Source: Rhizophagus irregularis (taxonomy: Eukaryota; Glomeromycota; Glomeromycetes; Glomerales; Glomeraceae). Taken from it: a stretch of DNA of 64,000 nucleotides. Below are positions 36,075-48,684 of this stretch, piece by piece. The stretch spans positions 1,302,001-1,366,000 of the forward strand of contig NC_089459.1 of assembly GCF_026210795.1 (NCBI RefSeq), given 5' to 3'. The notes below the pieces were generated by a model. The model worked only from the letters and a program-made list of their open reading frames with translations. It ran no database searches and had not been told where the DNA came from. Numbering within the stretch: position 1 is the stretch's first letter; each line of letters begins with the position of its first letter. The position numbers were made by a program, and so were the translations under genes.

Positions 36075-39000
36075 TTAAATTTTGCTAATTCCGGATTCAA
36101 TTTTTTCCATCTCTAATAGTGATTGTTCCAAAGAAGTCAGTTCCTTCCTTCCTCCCTTTAGTTTTTTAATCATTTGCCGATCTTCTATTGCGATAGAAGT
36201 GTATTTTCTTTTAAATTCATTAAGTAATTGATTTCTACATATGAACAAGTTATTATTTTCTTTATCAATCTTATTACTTTTAATACAAGGGACAATCATA
36301 CGTACTTGCGTATAAACTGTGTTTCTAATCCTTGAGTCAAATTAGTTTCATTTTTAATAATTGCTTTGTGTGTCGCCTGAAATAAAGCAGCATCTTGACT
36401 ACGAAATTGTCTAAAAATTGTCTACATTTAATTTATCAAGATTAGTAAAATTTTTATTTAATTATGTTATTTATAGATTAATTTTATTACCTCGCCAACA
36501 CATTGCAATAATCTTCTAATTTCCTCATCGAATTTCTCATCTGCGTATCTGTTATTAATTGAAGTGACGTCACTAATCTTATTATCATAGGTTGCATTTT
36601 TTGAACAATTTGTTTCATTATTGTTACTAATTGTAGGTGAACTGTCTCGTGTATGCAAAATATATTGACCTATTATAGTAAATTTAGAAATGAGAGTATG
36701 AGACGTTGAAAGAAAACACTTAAAGCCTAAAAGGATAAAATATTATATTCAAATATTAACCTCCATTTTCACCATTATTAATATCTTCGTCATCACTATC
36801 TAAAGATCCTTTCAATTTTTCTATAAACGAAACTATTGTACTTATTGTTACTATTGTTATTAGAAAAAAAAATTTCGAAAATGATATAAAACCTCTTTTT
36901 TTTTCATTATTGGATTTTGAGATCGGCGTGTTTTTTCCCATTAATTCACGAAAAAATTCCATAGCTGAAATTATAATAATAAATGAAAAACTATAATTTT
37001 ATAATGCAATAAATAAAGAATATTTACGAAATTGTGCTCTCATCCGTTCAATAGCCTCCTCATCTTCGGTTGAATCAGTTGTATCATATTTCGATGGATT
37101 CCAAAATTCTTCTTCGCTCTTAATTGGGCTATTTCTATTATCGATCTTTTCAAACAATATAATGTCAGTTATCGCTAAATGTTGATGAAATTATGCACTT
37201 GTAATCAGACAATCACCTTTATTTGTTCTTTATTCTTTTTAAATTTATTATTGAATCTCGGCTTTTCCGGGTTGTCTTCAATTGAATCTTGCGTCTTTCT
37301 TTTCCTTTTTCCATGATTAAGGTTTCTAGTATTTTCTGTAGACACTAAGTTGGAAATTTCATAAAAGTGAAATTCTTGTTGGTCATCAGCTACATTATCT
37401 GCTGTTTCGTTGTTGACGTCTTGAATTTGTAAAGTGTCCTGCTTTGTAGGATCTACACGAGAAATTTGATTGGTTTCTGCTTTTTCTAAAAAAATTTTAT
37501 ATTAAATTTACCGCATTCTAATCTAAACAGGAACAAACTACCGTATCTATGCGTTTCTAATCTAAATTGAGCATACTTTTCTTAACCATATCATTAGATA
37601 ATTTATCTTCATTCGTACCTTCTTTCATACTATCTCCTTTGCTATCTGTTTGTTTTTTTAAATTCAATGGCTTAGATCGTCGTTTTGATGATTGAAAACC
37701 GTTGCGACGCTCAGTATCAAGGATTTGCAATTTAGCATGAGAATGGTTAGAGGTAGTAGAAGTAATTCTTTTGTTTTTAAAGGTTTGCTTTTCCAAAGGA
37801 TTACTGGCACTAAAAGAAAGTTCGGTATTATACATAGCGATACAGCTTTTAGTTAATTCTGTATTAGGCTCGAAAGGCGAAGATTCATGGTCTAAATTTG
37901 CATCTTTTAATAATTTAATAATTTGTTTATCGATTGTTCCATTTTTGGGTGTTTTAGAGGCTTTTGACGATTTTGAATGACCATATTTTGCAAGATTGAA
38001 TTTTGGTTGTAAAACTGGAGATGTTGGCACCCTTGGTATCTGGATCTTTTTTTCCTATTTTGTAGCAAATTGTATCTTTATTATTGAACATTACAAAAAA
38101 AAATGGAAAAAAAAACTTACTACGTGACGATCGGCAAACATAATTTTTAAGTCGTCTTTTACATCATTATCAAATCTTATAAAAATGATAACCTCATTAT
38201 CAGAAACCGAAAATATCCTTCTATTGCGTATACCAACCGAGTATTGGCTACCGAGCTTTAAATGCCCGGAAAGGTACAATCTGAGAATGTATCCTAAATA
38301 ATCATTCGTAATATTCGTAATTACAAATTTGCCGTTCGATTGTTAAATATATAAACACGATCAGAGCTTGCCTTTTGACACTAATTGAAGATCCCACGTT
38401 GATATTTTTGAGTATTTGATTTCTAGCGTATCATTATCCACAGAATCATCAGCCTATAATAACGTGAGTTAGTATATTGTAAAGTGGACAAATTGGCTAA
38501 GCTGTTTAAAGATAACCTCTGTTGATTTTATCGTTGTAGATATTGTCCATTTATTGAAATCAACGAAAAACTGATCTTGTCCCTCCGGATAATATAATTC
38601 ATTTTGATTATATTTTATTTGTGATGCCACGAGTGTCTTCGGCCTGTCGTTAAATATTAAAAGTTATTTTATCATTTATAAACTGCATAACATAATATGG
38701 TTATTATTTTGTTATCACAAACGTTGTGGATATGCCGTCGTTTGATTCATTGAGCGAATTCAAGAAATATCGAGTACCCTCAATTTTAATAATAAAAGGA
38801 AAACTTGTTAAAAAGATTTTCATTTATTCTTAAACTTTATATATTGAATCTAATATTTACTCCGAAAAAATTATCAACCGTTATTGTTAGGAATTTTTGA
38901 ATCATATCTTTATGAGTCGCAAATGCTTTGTTTACAAAGGTTTTCCGATCTTCTTGTACCCTGGGACAAAGTCTAAATAGTATCTCGAGATGGCAAAGTT

Positions 39001-40123
39001 GGAGCTCGTAATCTCATTTTGAATAAAAACAAAATAAATTATTTTCAATTGATTTCAATAAACATAATAAATATGAAACAGTAATATTAAATACCCGATG
39101 CAGTTACCATGGAGGAGACTAGATCTGAACTAAAAATAATTTTAAAAGTTAAGGCTTGATAAATAAGATAAACATATTTTTACATGAAAGGATACGCGTC
39201 GAAAAATTCCTCTTGGCTTAAAAATTTTTTATTCTCCTTGCATCCAGTCAAAAAGGCGTTTATTACATCTGCACTCTATAAAATTCAAAATATTCATTTG
39301 TATATTTTAACGGTTGATTAAGTCAAATTTTCTTACCGTTTTTCGTAGATCAATTGGTAGCAAAGAATTTGTTAATGTTTCTATGAGAGGTTTTAGGCAA
39401 AGTTTTCCCAGTATTTCACGGTCTTTTTGCAATATATAGGTCGTCATTAGCTTGTTGAGTGATGAACATATTAACAATTTATATACCTCCATCTCCATGC
39501 TGAATAAAATTCTGATAAAAAAAGAAATTTTAATAATTATATTTTCCTTATTACAAAAATAAATTACATTGTTCACCTCGATCAGTGTTAGTGAGTCAAT
39601 AGCAATTTTCTCCCAATCATTGTCGTCTCCATTTTTTAACAAACCTATACATATAATGATTTTTACCGTATAGTTTAAACAATTTGTTGCTTTTTTCGTA
39701 ATATCTGCAATATCTTTATATTTATTAAACACTCCTTCGAATGAATTAATTGCTTGTCGAAAATCTTCCGGCTTCATATTATAAAGATAATTTGGTCTTG
39801 AGCGCTGATGAAACGCAATAAAGAGGAAATTAGTCTCCCGATCATATAACAGATGATTATAAACAAACCAAATGATAAAATCTTGCCTCCGCCTCTTCTA
39901 ATATTTTATGAGTTTTCTGAAGTACTGTCTGCAACCTGTGAAGTAAATTTTATTAATATAGAACAGCGTGTATGAAATACAAATTTAATAATTACTCTTT
40001 AACAGCCGGGCTATTCTCTTTTCTTCGAGGTCTACCACGTCTTTTTCTTTCGTTCTCCAGGAATAACTTAGAATTAAGTACATTGCTCAATTCATGGAAT
40101 GCAGCTTTTAAAGGGTGAGACAT
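36075..40123 (-). CDS. SYCP2-like meiotic chromosome axis protein, about 17 exons
   Basis: Joining short GT-AG introns from ATG 40123 to the stop at 36075 gives roughly 950-1,000 residues. The N-terminus has an AT-hook-like KRRGRPRRK. The next part is helical and holds KKFLSQEEFF, then SDLVSSMVTASDYELQ and LCHLEILFRLCPRVQEDR, which line up with human SYCP2 (NKILSNQEMF, ERILDAGDYELQ, VGIVEALCRMTTEKRR). GQDQFFVDFNKWTIS matches LEEFWIDFNLGSHTLS, and a beta-rich part with NEVIIFIRFDNDV matches the Spt16M-like domain. A long Ser/Lys/Asn-rich linker and a C-terminal coiled coil (RKELTSLEQSLLEMEKIE) follow. This is the layout of SYCP2/Red1-type axis cores, which bind HORMA proteins on meiotic chromosomes. 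The match was made from memory. A hydrophobic stretch near 36850 is intronic, not a membrane segment. Confidence 0.65.
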
Positions 40124-40659
40124 TGTTATTATTATTTTATAAATAATAAAATCGAAAAGTATGAAAGAAAAAATAAATGTAACTGCTAAATTAGTTTGTG
40201 GAAAGCTTAATAAGTTTAAACGTTTTTATATCGTTAATTATAAACTACTGCAAGACAATTGAATCATTGATATACTCATCGTGTTTTTAATTATGAAGTT
40301 TAATTAAAAGACGAATTTAATGATTATCATGAAAATTTACATATAATAATTCAAGAAAAGAACAAGCGCAAATACAAGCAATCAAAATTCATAGACTACA
40401 TTATATTAACAATTTTCCCTTGCTACAAAACTTATATACAGAGAAACCCATGTCGTTAAAAAAAGGACAAAAAAGAAATTAACAATAAAATACAATATAA
40501 CAATTGGCTGATGAAGATGGATCATTTAAAGCTTGTTAATCTTATCTATAAACAAGATTAAAAGGATAGAATGGAGAGAAAAAAAATTGAAAAGTCAAAA
40601 CTTAAATCGACAAAAATACTTATGACGATAATACAGAATTAAAATAAAATAATATAACA

Positions 40660-42580
40660 CTAACGTTCCGGCCAATTATATTCTTGTGTCGGCCTCTTGA
40701 ATCCATATTTAGATACAAACTCTTCAATACCAGGTGGACCACGTGTACCGTATGCGTAAGGTTGAGGAGCAATTTTTTCATTATCAATTTTATGTAAAAG
40801 TGGTGTAAAAATCTTCCAGGCGGCATCTAATTCATCGTCTCTCACAAAATTGGAATGATCACCTTTCAACACATCAAGTATCAATGCTTCATACGCATCG
40901 GGAATCTTCAAATCTGAAAATCTTCGATTGTAGCTGAGATCCAATTCAGATATCACTGTATCCATGGAAAGACCTGGTAATTTATTTGTCATTTTCATAT
41001 ATACAGCCTCATTGGGTTGTACGCGAATAACTAACTCGTTGCGGGGTGCATCCTTGAAAACGTTCCCCGGTACATCTTGGAATTGGACACGGATTTCGGT
41101 TTTTTGTTCATTTAATGCTAAAGAATATATAATATAGTTAGTAATAAATTTCATAAAGCAGTTAAAAAAATTCGTAAATTCTTACCTTTTCCACATTTTA
41201 AGATGAAAGGAACACCTTCCCAACGTTCATTATTGACCCATAATGTACATGCCGCAAAAGTAGGACATGTGCTGCCAGAAGGAACAGTTTTATCCTCCAG
41301 ATATCCGATTTTGCTATCATCATCTTCCGATCTTGTATACTGACCAAGAATAGAATCTTCAAGTTTTACAGGAGGGATACAACGTAACACGCGAACCTAT
41401 TTCAAGTCACGTGAAAGCATTAACTTAAAGGGTAAAAAACAAAAATACTGCGATTATAGCGATTATAGCGATTATAAACCTTTTCGTCACGGACATCTTC
41501 AGCGCTTAATGATAGAGGTCGTTCCATAGCAAAAATACTCAATATTTGTAAGAGATCTATTAATCAATTGCATACTTGAATGAGCTTAAAAAGTTACATG
41601 ATAATACATCGTTGCAGAAAATCAATAAAATCAATTCGTATTTCGTGAGTAGACTACAACACACGCTAAAACATATTTTGAATAAGTTTATTACGCACGG
41701 TTTTGCATTACATCACGGATAATACCGAATTCATCGAAGTAACCGCCTCGACCTTCGGTTCCGATCTTTTCTTTGAAAGTAATCTGGACGTTAGCAATGC
41801 TTTGACGATTCCAGATAGCCCCAAAGAAAACATTTGCGAAGCGAATGATCAAGAGATTTTTAACCATTTCTTTACCAAGATAATGGTCAATACGATATGT
41901 CTGTCACGTGCGTGAAAATCGATTATCTCAGATTAATTTCATTGTGCAACGTTCACGCATTGCAAAGATTGAAAATATAATTACCTCCTCCTCTTTCCAT
42001 AAGGGAGCCAAAGCCCTACCCAATTCACGAGAACTTTCCAAATCCATTCCAAAAGGTTTTTCGACAATCAAGCGATTAATACCTTTTTTAGAGTAAACAT
42101 TTTTCTTAAGTCCTTTCGCTACAGGAACAAAAACGCTAGGAGGCAGAGCCATATAGAAAACTCGATTTCTTTCTTCATGTATATTAAGGCTTTCAGCTTT
42201 TTCAACAGCTTTATCCAATTTTTGATAATCTTCATCTTTGTCGTATTGACCAGAAACATAAGTACAAAGTTTTAAGAATTCAGAGAGCTGGTTTTTAATT
42301 TCGTCATTGAGAATTTTCATGTGTCCAGTAATACGTGCATGAAATTCCGTAGAGTTCAATTTCGTTCTGGAATAACCGATAATACTGGTCCCTTCCGGAA
42401 GGAATCCATTGCGATAGAGACCAAATAATGCCGGATAAGTTTTCTTTTTCGCAAGATCACCAGAAGCACCAAGCACTGACATAAATTATATAAATTATAG
42501 TTTATACGTATAATTTTTGTTAATTTCAATTTCAACCTACCAATGATTGTAGTAGTACCACTTAATTTACTATCAGCCAT
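40660..42580 (-). CDS. ZWF1: Glucose-6-phosphate 1-dehydrogenase, 6 exons
   Basis: Exons 42580-42541, 42475-41985, 41900-41699, 41556-41480, 41396-41186 and 41117-40660 join into 492 residues, the usual length. [19 protein letters not shown] near the N-terminus is the NADP-binding loop. VEKPFG and [15 protein letters not shown] hold the catalytic His and the substrate Lys, with the latter at the start of exon 3. [20 protein letters not shown] and the C-terminal half ([20 protein letters not shown]) complete the family pattern. The enzyme oxidises glucose 6-phosphate to 6-phosphogluconolactone in the cytosol and makes NADPH for the pentose phosphate pathway. The gene stands head to head with GAR1, 354 bp apart. 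Confidence 0.97.
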
Positions 42581-42934
42581 TATTTTTTTTTTTAAAAAAA
42601 AAAGGTTCGCAAGATCTTAATGGATATTTATAAAGAATAATTAAATAAAATAATTTCTCACGCTACTTAATAAAAATGGTTTCACAAATTTTAAAAAATT
42701 TAAATTTAATAAATATGAAGTAATTTCCGTGTTTCAAGTTCCTGCAACTATTTCTAAACGGATTAAAAATGTAAAATTTTATGTGCATGTGACTTGACTT
42801 TTAATAATCTGTCAAACATATCATTTGTAATCACTGTTTATGAATGATAAGTCACGTGGTAGTCTCAAAGATTGATTTTAAAGGATGATCTGAATCATCT
42901 GAATCATCTGAATCTATTTCTTTGATAAGAAATA
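42581..42934. promoter_or_regulatory. Shared upstream region of ZWF1 and GAR1
   Basis: This 354-bp interval separates two divergent start codons, so it must carry both promoters. It has an A/T run next to the ZWF1 ATG and a triple TCTGAATCA direct repeat near 42890-42915 next to GAR1. No TATA box can be singled out in such AT-rich sequence. Confidence 0.5.
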
Positions 42935-43754
42935 ATGAACAAGCCACCACGAGGAAAACGAGGTGCCATATTAAAGTTCTCTTTTTTTTTTTTAAAAGGA
43001 CCATTGTTTATAACTTAGTTTAGCATTCTCTTACAGTCGCAAGTCGTCCAAATTCTGCAAGATTTGCGTCACAATATGGACCTCCGGATAAAGTCACTGG
43101 TAAGAACTAGAATTGAAATAAAACTAAATTCTGAATTTTTAATGTTTGTTTAACCCTTTATTAATAATTATTAGAAATGGGATTATTTCTTCACGCATGC
43201 GAGGGTGATATGGTATGCAAATCAGTCAACACCAAAATTCCATATTTTAATGCTCCAATCTACTTAGAAAACAAGAATCAGATCGGAAAAGTCGATGAGA
43301 TCCTTGGACCGATGAATGAAGTATACTTTACAGTCAAATTGGACAAAGGCATAGTTGCAACTTCTTTTAAGCCAAATGATAAAGTATATATTGGTGAAGA
43401 TAGGTTATTGCCTTTAGAGAGATTTTTGCCCAAACCTCCTGCTCCAAAAAAAGGTAAAATTATGAACTATTTTAAATATGAATAATGGCTTTTATAATTT
43501 TTAATTTCGTTTTTAATTTTAATAGTTACGAAGAAGACACCTGCTGGACGTGGTCGGTATTATAATTTTATTTATTTAATAAATAAATTTTAATTAACTT
43601 TTTTATAATTAATTTTATAGCTAGAGGTAGGGGAGGATATCAAAGAGGCGGACGTGGAGGTGGACGCGGAGTTGGAGGCTTCAGAGGTGGTCGTGGCGGT
43701 CGTGGCGGTAATCGTGTTGGAGGGCGCGGCGGAATGGGTGGACGTCGATTCTAA
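42935..43754 (+). CDS. GAR1: H/ACA ribonucleoprotein subunit GAR1, 5 exons
   Basis: Exons 42935-42962, 43037-43099, 43175-43453, 43526-43552 and 43621-43754 join into 176 residues. The core has [52 protein letters not shown] and [17 protein letters not shown], the conserved GAR1 fold. A short basic N-terminus and a C-terminal RGG tail ([19 protein letters not shown] onward) flank it. GAR1 works with Cbf5, Nop10 and Nhp2 in the nucleolus to turn uridine into pseudouridine in rRNA and snRNA. Length and domain order are those of the yeast protein, though the N-terminal RGG part is short. Confidence 0.97.
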
Positions 43755-44101
43755 AAAAAAAAAATTGTAAACATTATCTTTTATCTTTACTTATTTAAGG
43801 ATTGAAAGTTAAAACAGGTCTTAAAATCAAAACGTATTTTCAATCATCAATCAATAAACTTTGTCAAGTAAAGATCTAATTTTTTAAAAATGATTTGCAA
43901 GCCAACTTAAATAAAAGGAAATCGGTAGTGTAACCCAATTGTTTATTAAGCTAATAAAGCTGGCTTATCTCATAGCTATGTAACCAGCAGCCCATGTTTC
44001 AACCTTAAATACAACTTAGTATGTTAAGGATCTTTTACGCGATTAAATATTCAGCTTTTCTTTAAAAAAATAGAATATAGGCGAATGAATTGCCTCCAGC
44101 A

Positions 44102-46160
44102 ATGGAAAAAATACACTTTACAACGAAAGCATCTAATTATATTAAAGAAAAAGTTTTTACCTCAATAGTTACTAAGAAGACAGAATTAGAAATTAATGAG
44201 GAAGTAAAAGAAGAAATAAATGAGCTTTATGTGGACACTCAAACTTCAATATCTTTTCAGGAACATAATGCTGCTGAAGTAGATACTTTAATTGGTTTAC
44301 AAAATTGTATCTTGATACCATCATATGCCTCTCGCGTGGTAAACGAAAATGGATATTCTGAGTGGCTGGTGCGAGTTCATGGCTGGGCCTATGGGACCAG
44401 TCAAAGCCGCAAAAAGAAGTTAGTATTGGGAATGGCGAGACGCGTTGCAGGATTGAATAAAGATGATGAAAAAAGCAAGTTATTAGAGGATAGGATTTCT
44501 ATGTTTTTAACAAAAAATCTCCGAAATCAACGGTACAAAGTGCAAATAGTCAGTTTGGCCCATCCATCACATATGGAGCTAGATGAAGACCCCGATAAGG
44601 TTGATACTAATGTTGATGATGACGACGACTGTGACGACGACAACGACGATGATGACACAAGTAGCAATTTGTCTGAAAATACTGGGAATTCTACATTAAC
44701 GAATTGTCAGGATCTTCATCCATCAATTTCTATCACAAGTAATACGGGACATTTTCATAATATTATTAGAATTCCAGTAGAAATTGTTGACGAATGGGTG
44801 ATCAAAGCTCAAAAAGAAGGAAACGGAGATGGGAATCACGTGAGATTATTGAAATTAGAAGCTTTACCGGAAAGTGAAGGAAGAAGACATGGTATGTATT
44901 TCGATATGTATTTATATATTCTGTTATATTAATCGGTTAGATTTACATCTTTAGCTCGGCCATCATATGGGACCGTAAGTTTAATTGAAGATGAAGGGAT
45001 CTCTGTCATATCAGTACGTCAATTATTAAAGAAATTCTCAATTTCACATATACTATACTGATAATAAATTTCTGATTTTAAAGGATATTGATGATACAAT
45101 AAAACTTACAGGCGTATCAAGTGGTCCACGTATCGCTCTCTCAAATACATTTTTATACGAGTTATGCGAAGTATATAATAATAATAATATTATTATTAAT
45201 TTTTATAACGTAATTTTAAGTTTATTTCATTTTTTTTTTATTAAACTAGGTTCCTGGGATGGCAGATGTGTATATGGACTGGGTTAGTATACGGATAGTT
45301 GTAATCTTGACTATATTCGCGAATTTATTCATATTTTTTTTTGTTTTATTAGTATAACAAAGGTGCATCGATTCATTATGTTTCAAATTCTCCGTGGCAA
45401 CTATTTCCTATGCTTAAGCAATTTTTTCATATAAAACGTTTTCCACCTGGCTCAGCACACTTAAAATTCTATAATGATTTGGTAAAAAGTCTTCTTGAAG
45501 AACCGGGATTGACGAAAAAAAAATACATTGAAAAAATTTTCAAAGACTTTCCTCGTCGAAAATTTATTCTTATTGGAGATAGTGGAGAATATGATATGGA
45601 AATGTAATTAGTTTATTTAACCTTTATTTCACAATAATAAATTTTACTAATAATTTGTTGATGCATCTATATGTGTATATTCATTTAATTTTAGATATTC
45701 AAAGATAGCGAGTACGTATCCGGAACAGGTCTTGCATGTGTTTATTCGAGATGTATCATCAGAGAGTCTCAAAAAATTATCGGAATCATCCACTAAAAGA
45801 TCGCGATCATTTCCATTCATTTCCACGCGCTCTTCTTCTAATGTACCAATTCGTACAAAGACAATGCCACCAGCAGTAGATACATCCAAATGTAACAATA
45901 ACTCTAACATTATTAGTGATATAGATGAGATGTTACATTCGCCAGAAACTTTAGCTTCAGTAACTCCTGACACACTCTTACAAAAATTCTATGATAAAGT
46001 TGAAACGTGTAAAGCGTTGGTGCCTAACAGTGCGTTTACACTTTTTAAGGATAGTCGGGAGCTGAGAGAGAATATGATAGTCAATAGAGAATTTGAATTA
46101 TTATTAGAGAAACAACGGCAGAGACCATCTCGACAGAATACACATATTGATTTAATTTAA
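44102..46160 (+). CDS. APP1: App1-type phosphatidate phosphatase, 6 exons
   Basis: Exons 44102-44891, 44955-45013, 45084-45170, 45250-45282, 45353-45603 and 45695-46160 join into 561 residues. The start is ATG 44102; an ATG at 44085 is out of frame. The N-terminal part has VRVHGWAYG, and after an Asp-rich insert (44620-44658) comes the catalytic domain (DUF2183): SDIDDTIKLTGVSSG contains the DxDxT motif of the HAD superfamily, followed by GASIHYVSNSPWQLFP, FPPGSAHLKFY and RKFILIGDSGEYDMEIYSKI. Yeast App1 removes phosphate from phosphatidate at actin patches, giving diacylglycerol. The C-terminal tail is Ser-rich and lacks clear motifs. The DIDDT motif is split by an intron just after IS. Confidence 0.92.
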
Positions 46161-46360
46161 TTAATTAATGATCTTTTTTTTTTATTTTATATTGAGTAAA
46201 TTACTGCGGCATCGTATTGTCATGTGATTGTAGTTTTTTACCTAATAAACGTTATTATTGGATCTGTTAATTTTTTCTCTGTACTTGTAAGACGTTTTTT
46301 GTCTCTGGCTTATCGAAATTAAAATTTTATAATCAACTAAAGTTTCATACCATTATTTCG

Positions 46361-48318
46361 ATGAATTCCTCAAATTATAACCCATATACCATGAAAGTTC
46401 CTCTTCAAAGTCAACAACAAACTGCTTACAGTTATCAACCTCAGCACTCATATCGACAACAAACCTACCAACACTTAGTACCTACTCCACAACAATACTC
46501 TTATAACCAGCCTCGTCGTCCTGTGTTTGCACCTGCTTATTACACGACTTCATACGGACGTTCTTTGCCAAATAAAAGTGCTCATACGCCCACAAACGGT
46601 TCTTTTACACAAGCTCCACGAAGGGTTACGCGACGGGGTAATTTTTACATAAATTTTCTACTAAATATCTTATATCAAATTTATTAAAGTTGCGATCTAC
46701 AAACGCAAAAAAATGAAACTTTCTAGCTTCTGAAACAATGAATTTGCAACACAATATGATTTCGAAAACCAACTCGTCAAAAAAAAAATTTTATAGCACT
46801 TATGCGAGTCGTTTAAAGCAAGGGAATACCGCTTTAGTCTTACCAATGATAAGAGGAGGGAAAAAACGACAACGTGGAGGTGGGCACGGCTCTCTTGCCG
46901 AAGATTCTGATGACGTAGCAGACCTATTTGAAGACGAAACTAGAAATACGCCACCCTTGGAAAAACGTTCTGCAAACGGAGTAACTGCAAATGGTGATAT
47001 TCCTGTTGTGAAGCGGGCAAGAAGTAGAACTAAACATGTATACAAGTAAGAATATTTTATTCATTTATTTATTATTATAAATCTTTTTTCGAATAATATA
47101 AATTATTTTATTTTATAATAGTTCTCACAAAGAATTGGAACGCAATGCAGAGCAGAAAGAAATCCTAATACCTATAAAACTAGATTTCGATATCGGAACT
47201 CATAAGTTACGTGACACGTTTACTTGGAATCTTAATGGTAATCGTAATTTAAATTTAAGTTTTATTGAAAATTATTAAATAGTAATGTGCAAAAATTTTC
47301 TTCTTTTAGAAAAATTGATCACGCCAGAACATTTTGCGGAAATAATGTGTGTAGACTTGGATCTTCCATCTTCTGAATTTGTTACAGTTATTTCAGATAC
47401 CATTCGTAAACAAATTCAAGAAAATGAAATGATGACCGATTGTAATCCACCAAAGGATGATAGTAGGGTCCTTATTAACGTATGTATAAATTCATCATAA
47501 CGTAAATTAGTAGCTATTTAAGTAATTATTTTGTATGTGATATTTAGCTTGATATAAATGTCGGGAAACTCAGCCTTCGTGACAGGTTCGAGTGGGACCT
47601 CAGCTCAGACTTGACACCCGAGGAATTTAGTAAATCATTAGCGTCAGATCTTGGAATTGGTGGAGAATTTGTTACATTAATTGCACATAGTATCCATGAA
47701 CAATTGTTAAAGCATAAAAAGGAGATAAAATCCGACGATTCAGACAATGAACACGAACCATTGAAATCAATCTTTCGTAATATTGAAGATGCTGATGAAT
47801 GGTGTCCTGTCTTAGAAATACTGACTGAAGAAGAATTAGAAAAAATAAGACTAGATAAAGAAAGAGATATAAGGTACTGTCATGACTAGTTTTTACCTCA
47901 TATTTGAAGTGTTTAAATGTCTAATTAATGTATGTTGCAGACGGATGCGCAGGGCAACTTCGCGTAGCATTGCGCGAATTAGACCATCAAGAACATTACA
48001 AAATGGTCTTGTATTGTCACCAACCTCAAGGATGAGAAGCGATCTCAAAGCCACAAAATTATCAGTCGAAGAATTAGTTCATTGGCGATGTCAACACTGT
48101 GGTATTGATGGTCATAATACACCACTCGTTAGGAAAGGTCCAGATGGTGGCAAGGTTTGTAATTTAGAGAATGACTATCTTTTCCTTTTCTTTTAAATTA
48201 GCTAAACATATATTTTAAATTATCGAAGACCCTTTGCAACGCATGCGGCTTGGTATGGTTGAACAAAGGCGAATTACCGCCGCACCGAAAAGCATTGTTC
48301 AAAAAGGACGATGACTAA
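46361..48318 (+). CDS. SFH1: SNF5/SFH1-type chromatin remodelling subunit with GATA finger, 7 exons
   Basis: Exons 46361-46637, 46727-47045, 47122-47237, 47310-47479, 47548-47873, 47941-48154 and 48229-48318 join into 503 residues. A Gln/Tyr-rich start precedes a basic linker and two SNF5 repeats: LIPIKLDFDIGTHKLRDTF with LITPEHFAEIMCVDL, then INLDINVGKLSLRDRFEWDL with LTPEEFSKSLASDL. The C-terminus has WRCQHCGIDGHNTPLVRKGP then TLCNACGLVWLNKG, a GATA-type C4 zinc finger. SNF5-type subunits clamp the nucleosome in SWI/SNF and RSC. Many fungi carry the GATA finger in this protein; whether it is the SWI/SNF or the RSC member cannot be told from one gene. The symbol is tentative. Confidence 0.9.
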
Positions 48319-48684
48319 AAAAAAAATATTATGTATTCTCTCGTGATAAAAAAAGAATGGATATTTTAAATAATTTTTTTTTTCTTGGAAATTTAGCATA
48401 CAAAACAATTAATCAGGAACATCTTATTATCTCTATTATATTCATTTTAATGTAGATTGTAAATATAATTAAAATCAATTGTTTAATCCTAGATTTATTA
48501 GTATTTAATACTTTTAAAAGAATAATTCACGTGATTTTTTCGGTTAACTTTAAATTATCCGAGAAACCATTGAAAAAACCTCCCTAAGGTAACTAACTAT
48601 ATTGGGCCGTTGATCATCAGAAAATTTTTTCCTCGATATAAATTTAGTTCAATCAAAATCTAAACAATACAAATAAAAAATAAA

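Noticed and set aside
36756-36962. Small membrane protein suggested by a hydrophobic stretch (FFFLITIVTISTIVSF)
   Set aside because: The stretch begins with a GT donor after KKR and ends in TTTATAG before a frame-keeping exon, so it is an intron of the SYCP2-like gene.
44085-44104. Earlier ATG at 44085 as start of APP1
   Set aside because: It is 17 bases upstream and out of frame with the conserved protein; ATG 44102 opens the whole frame.
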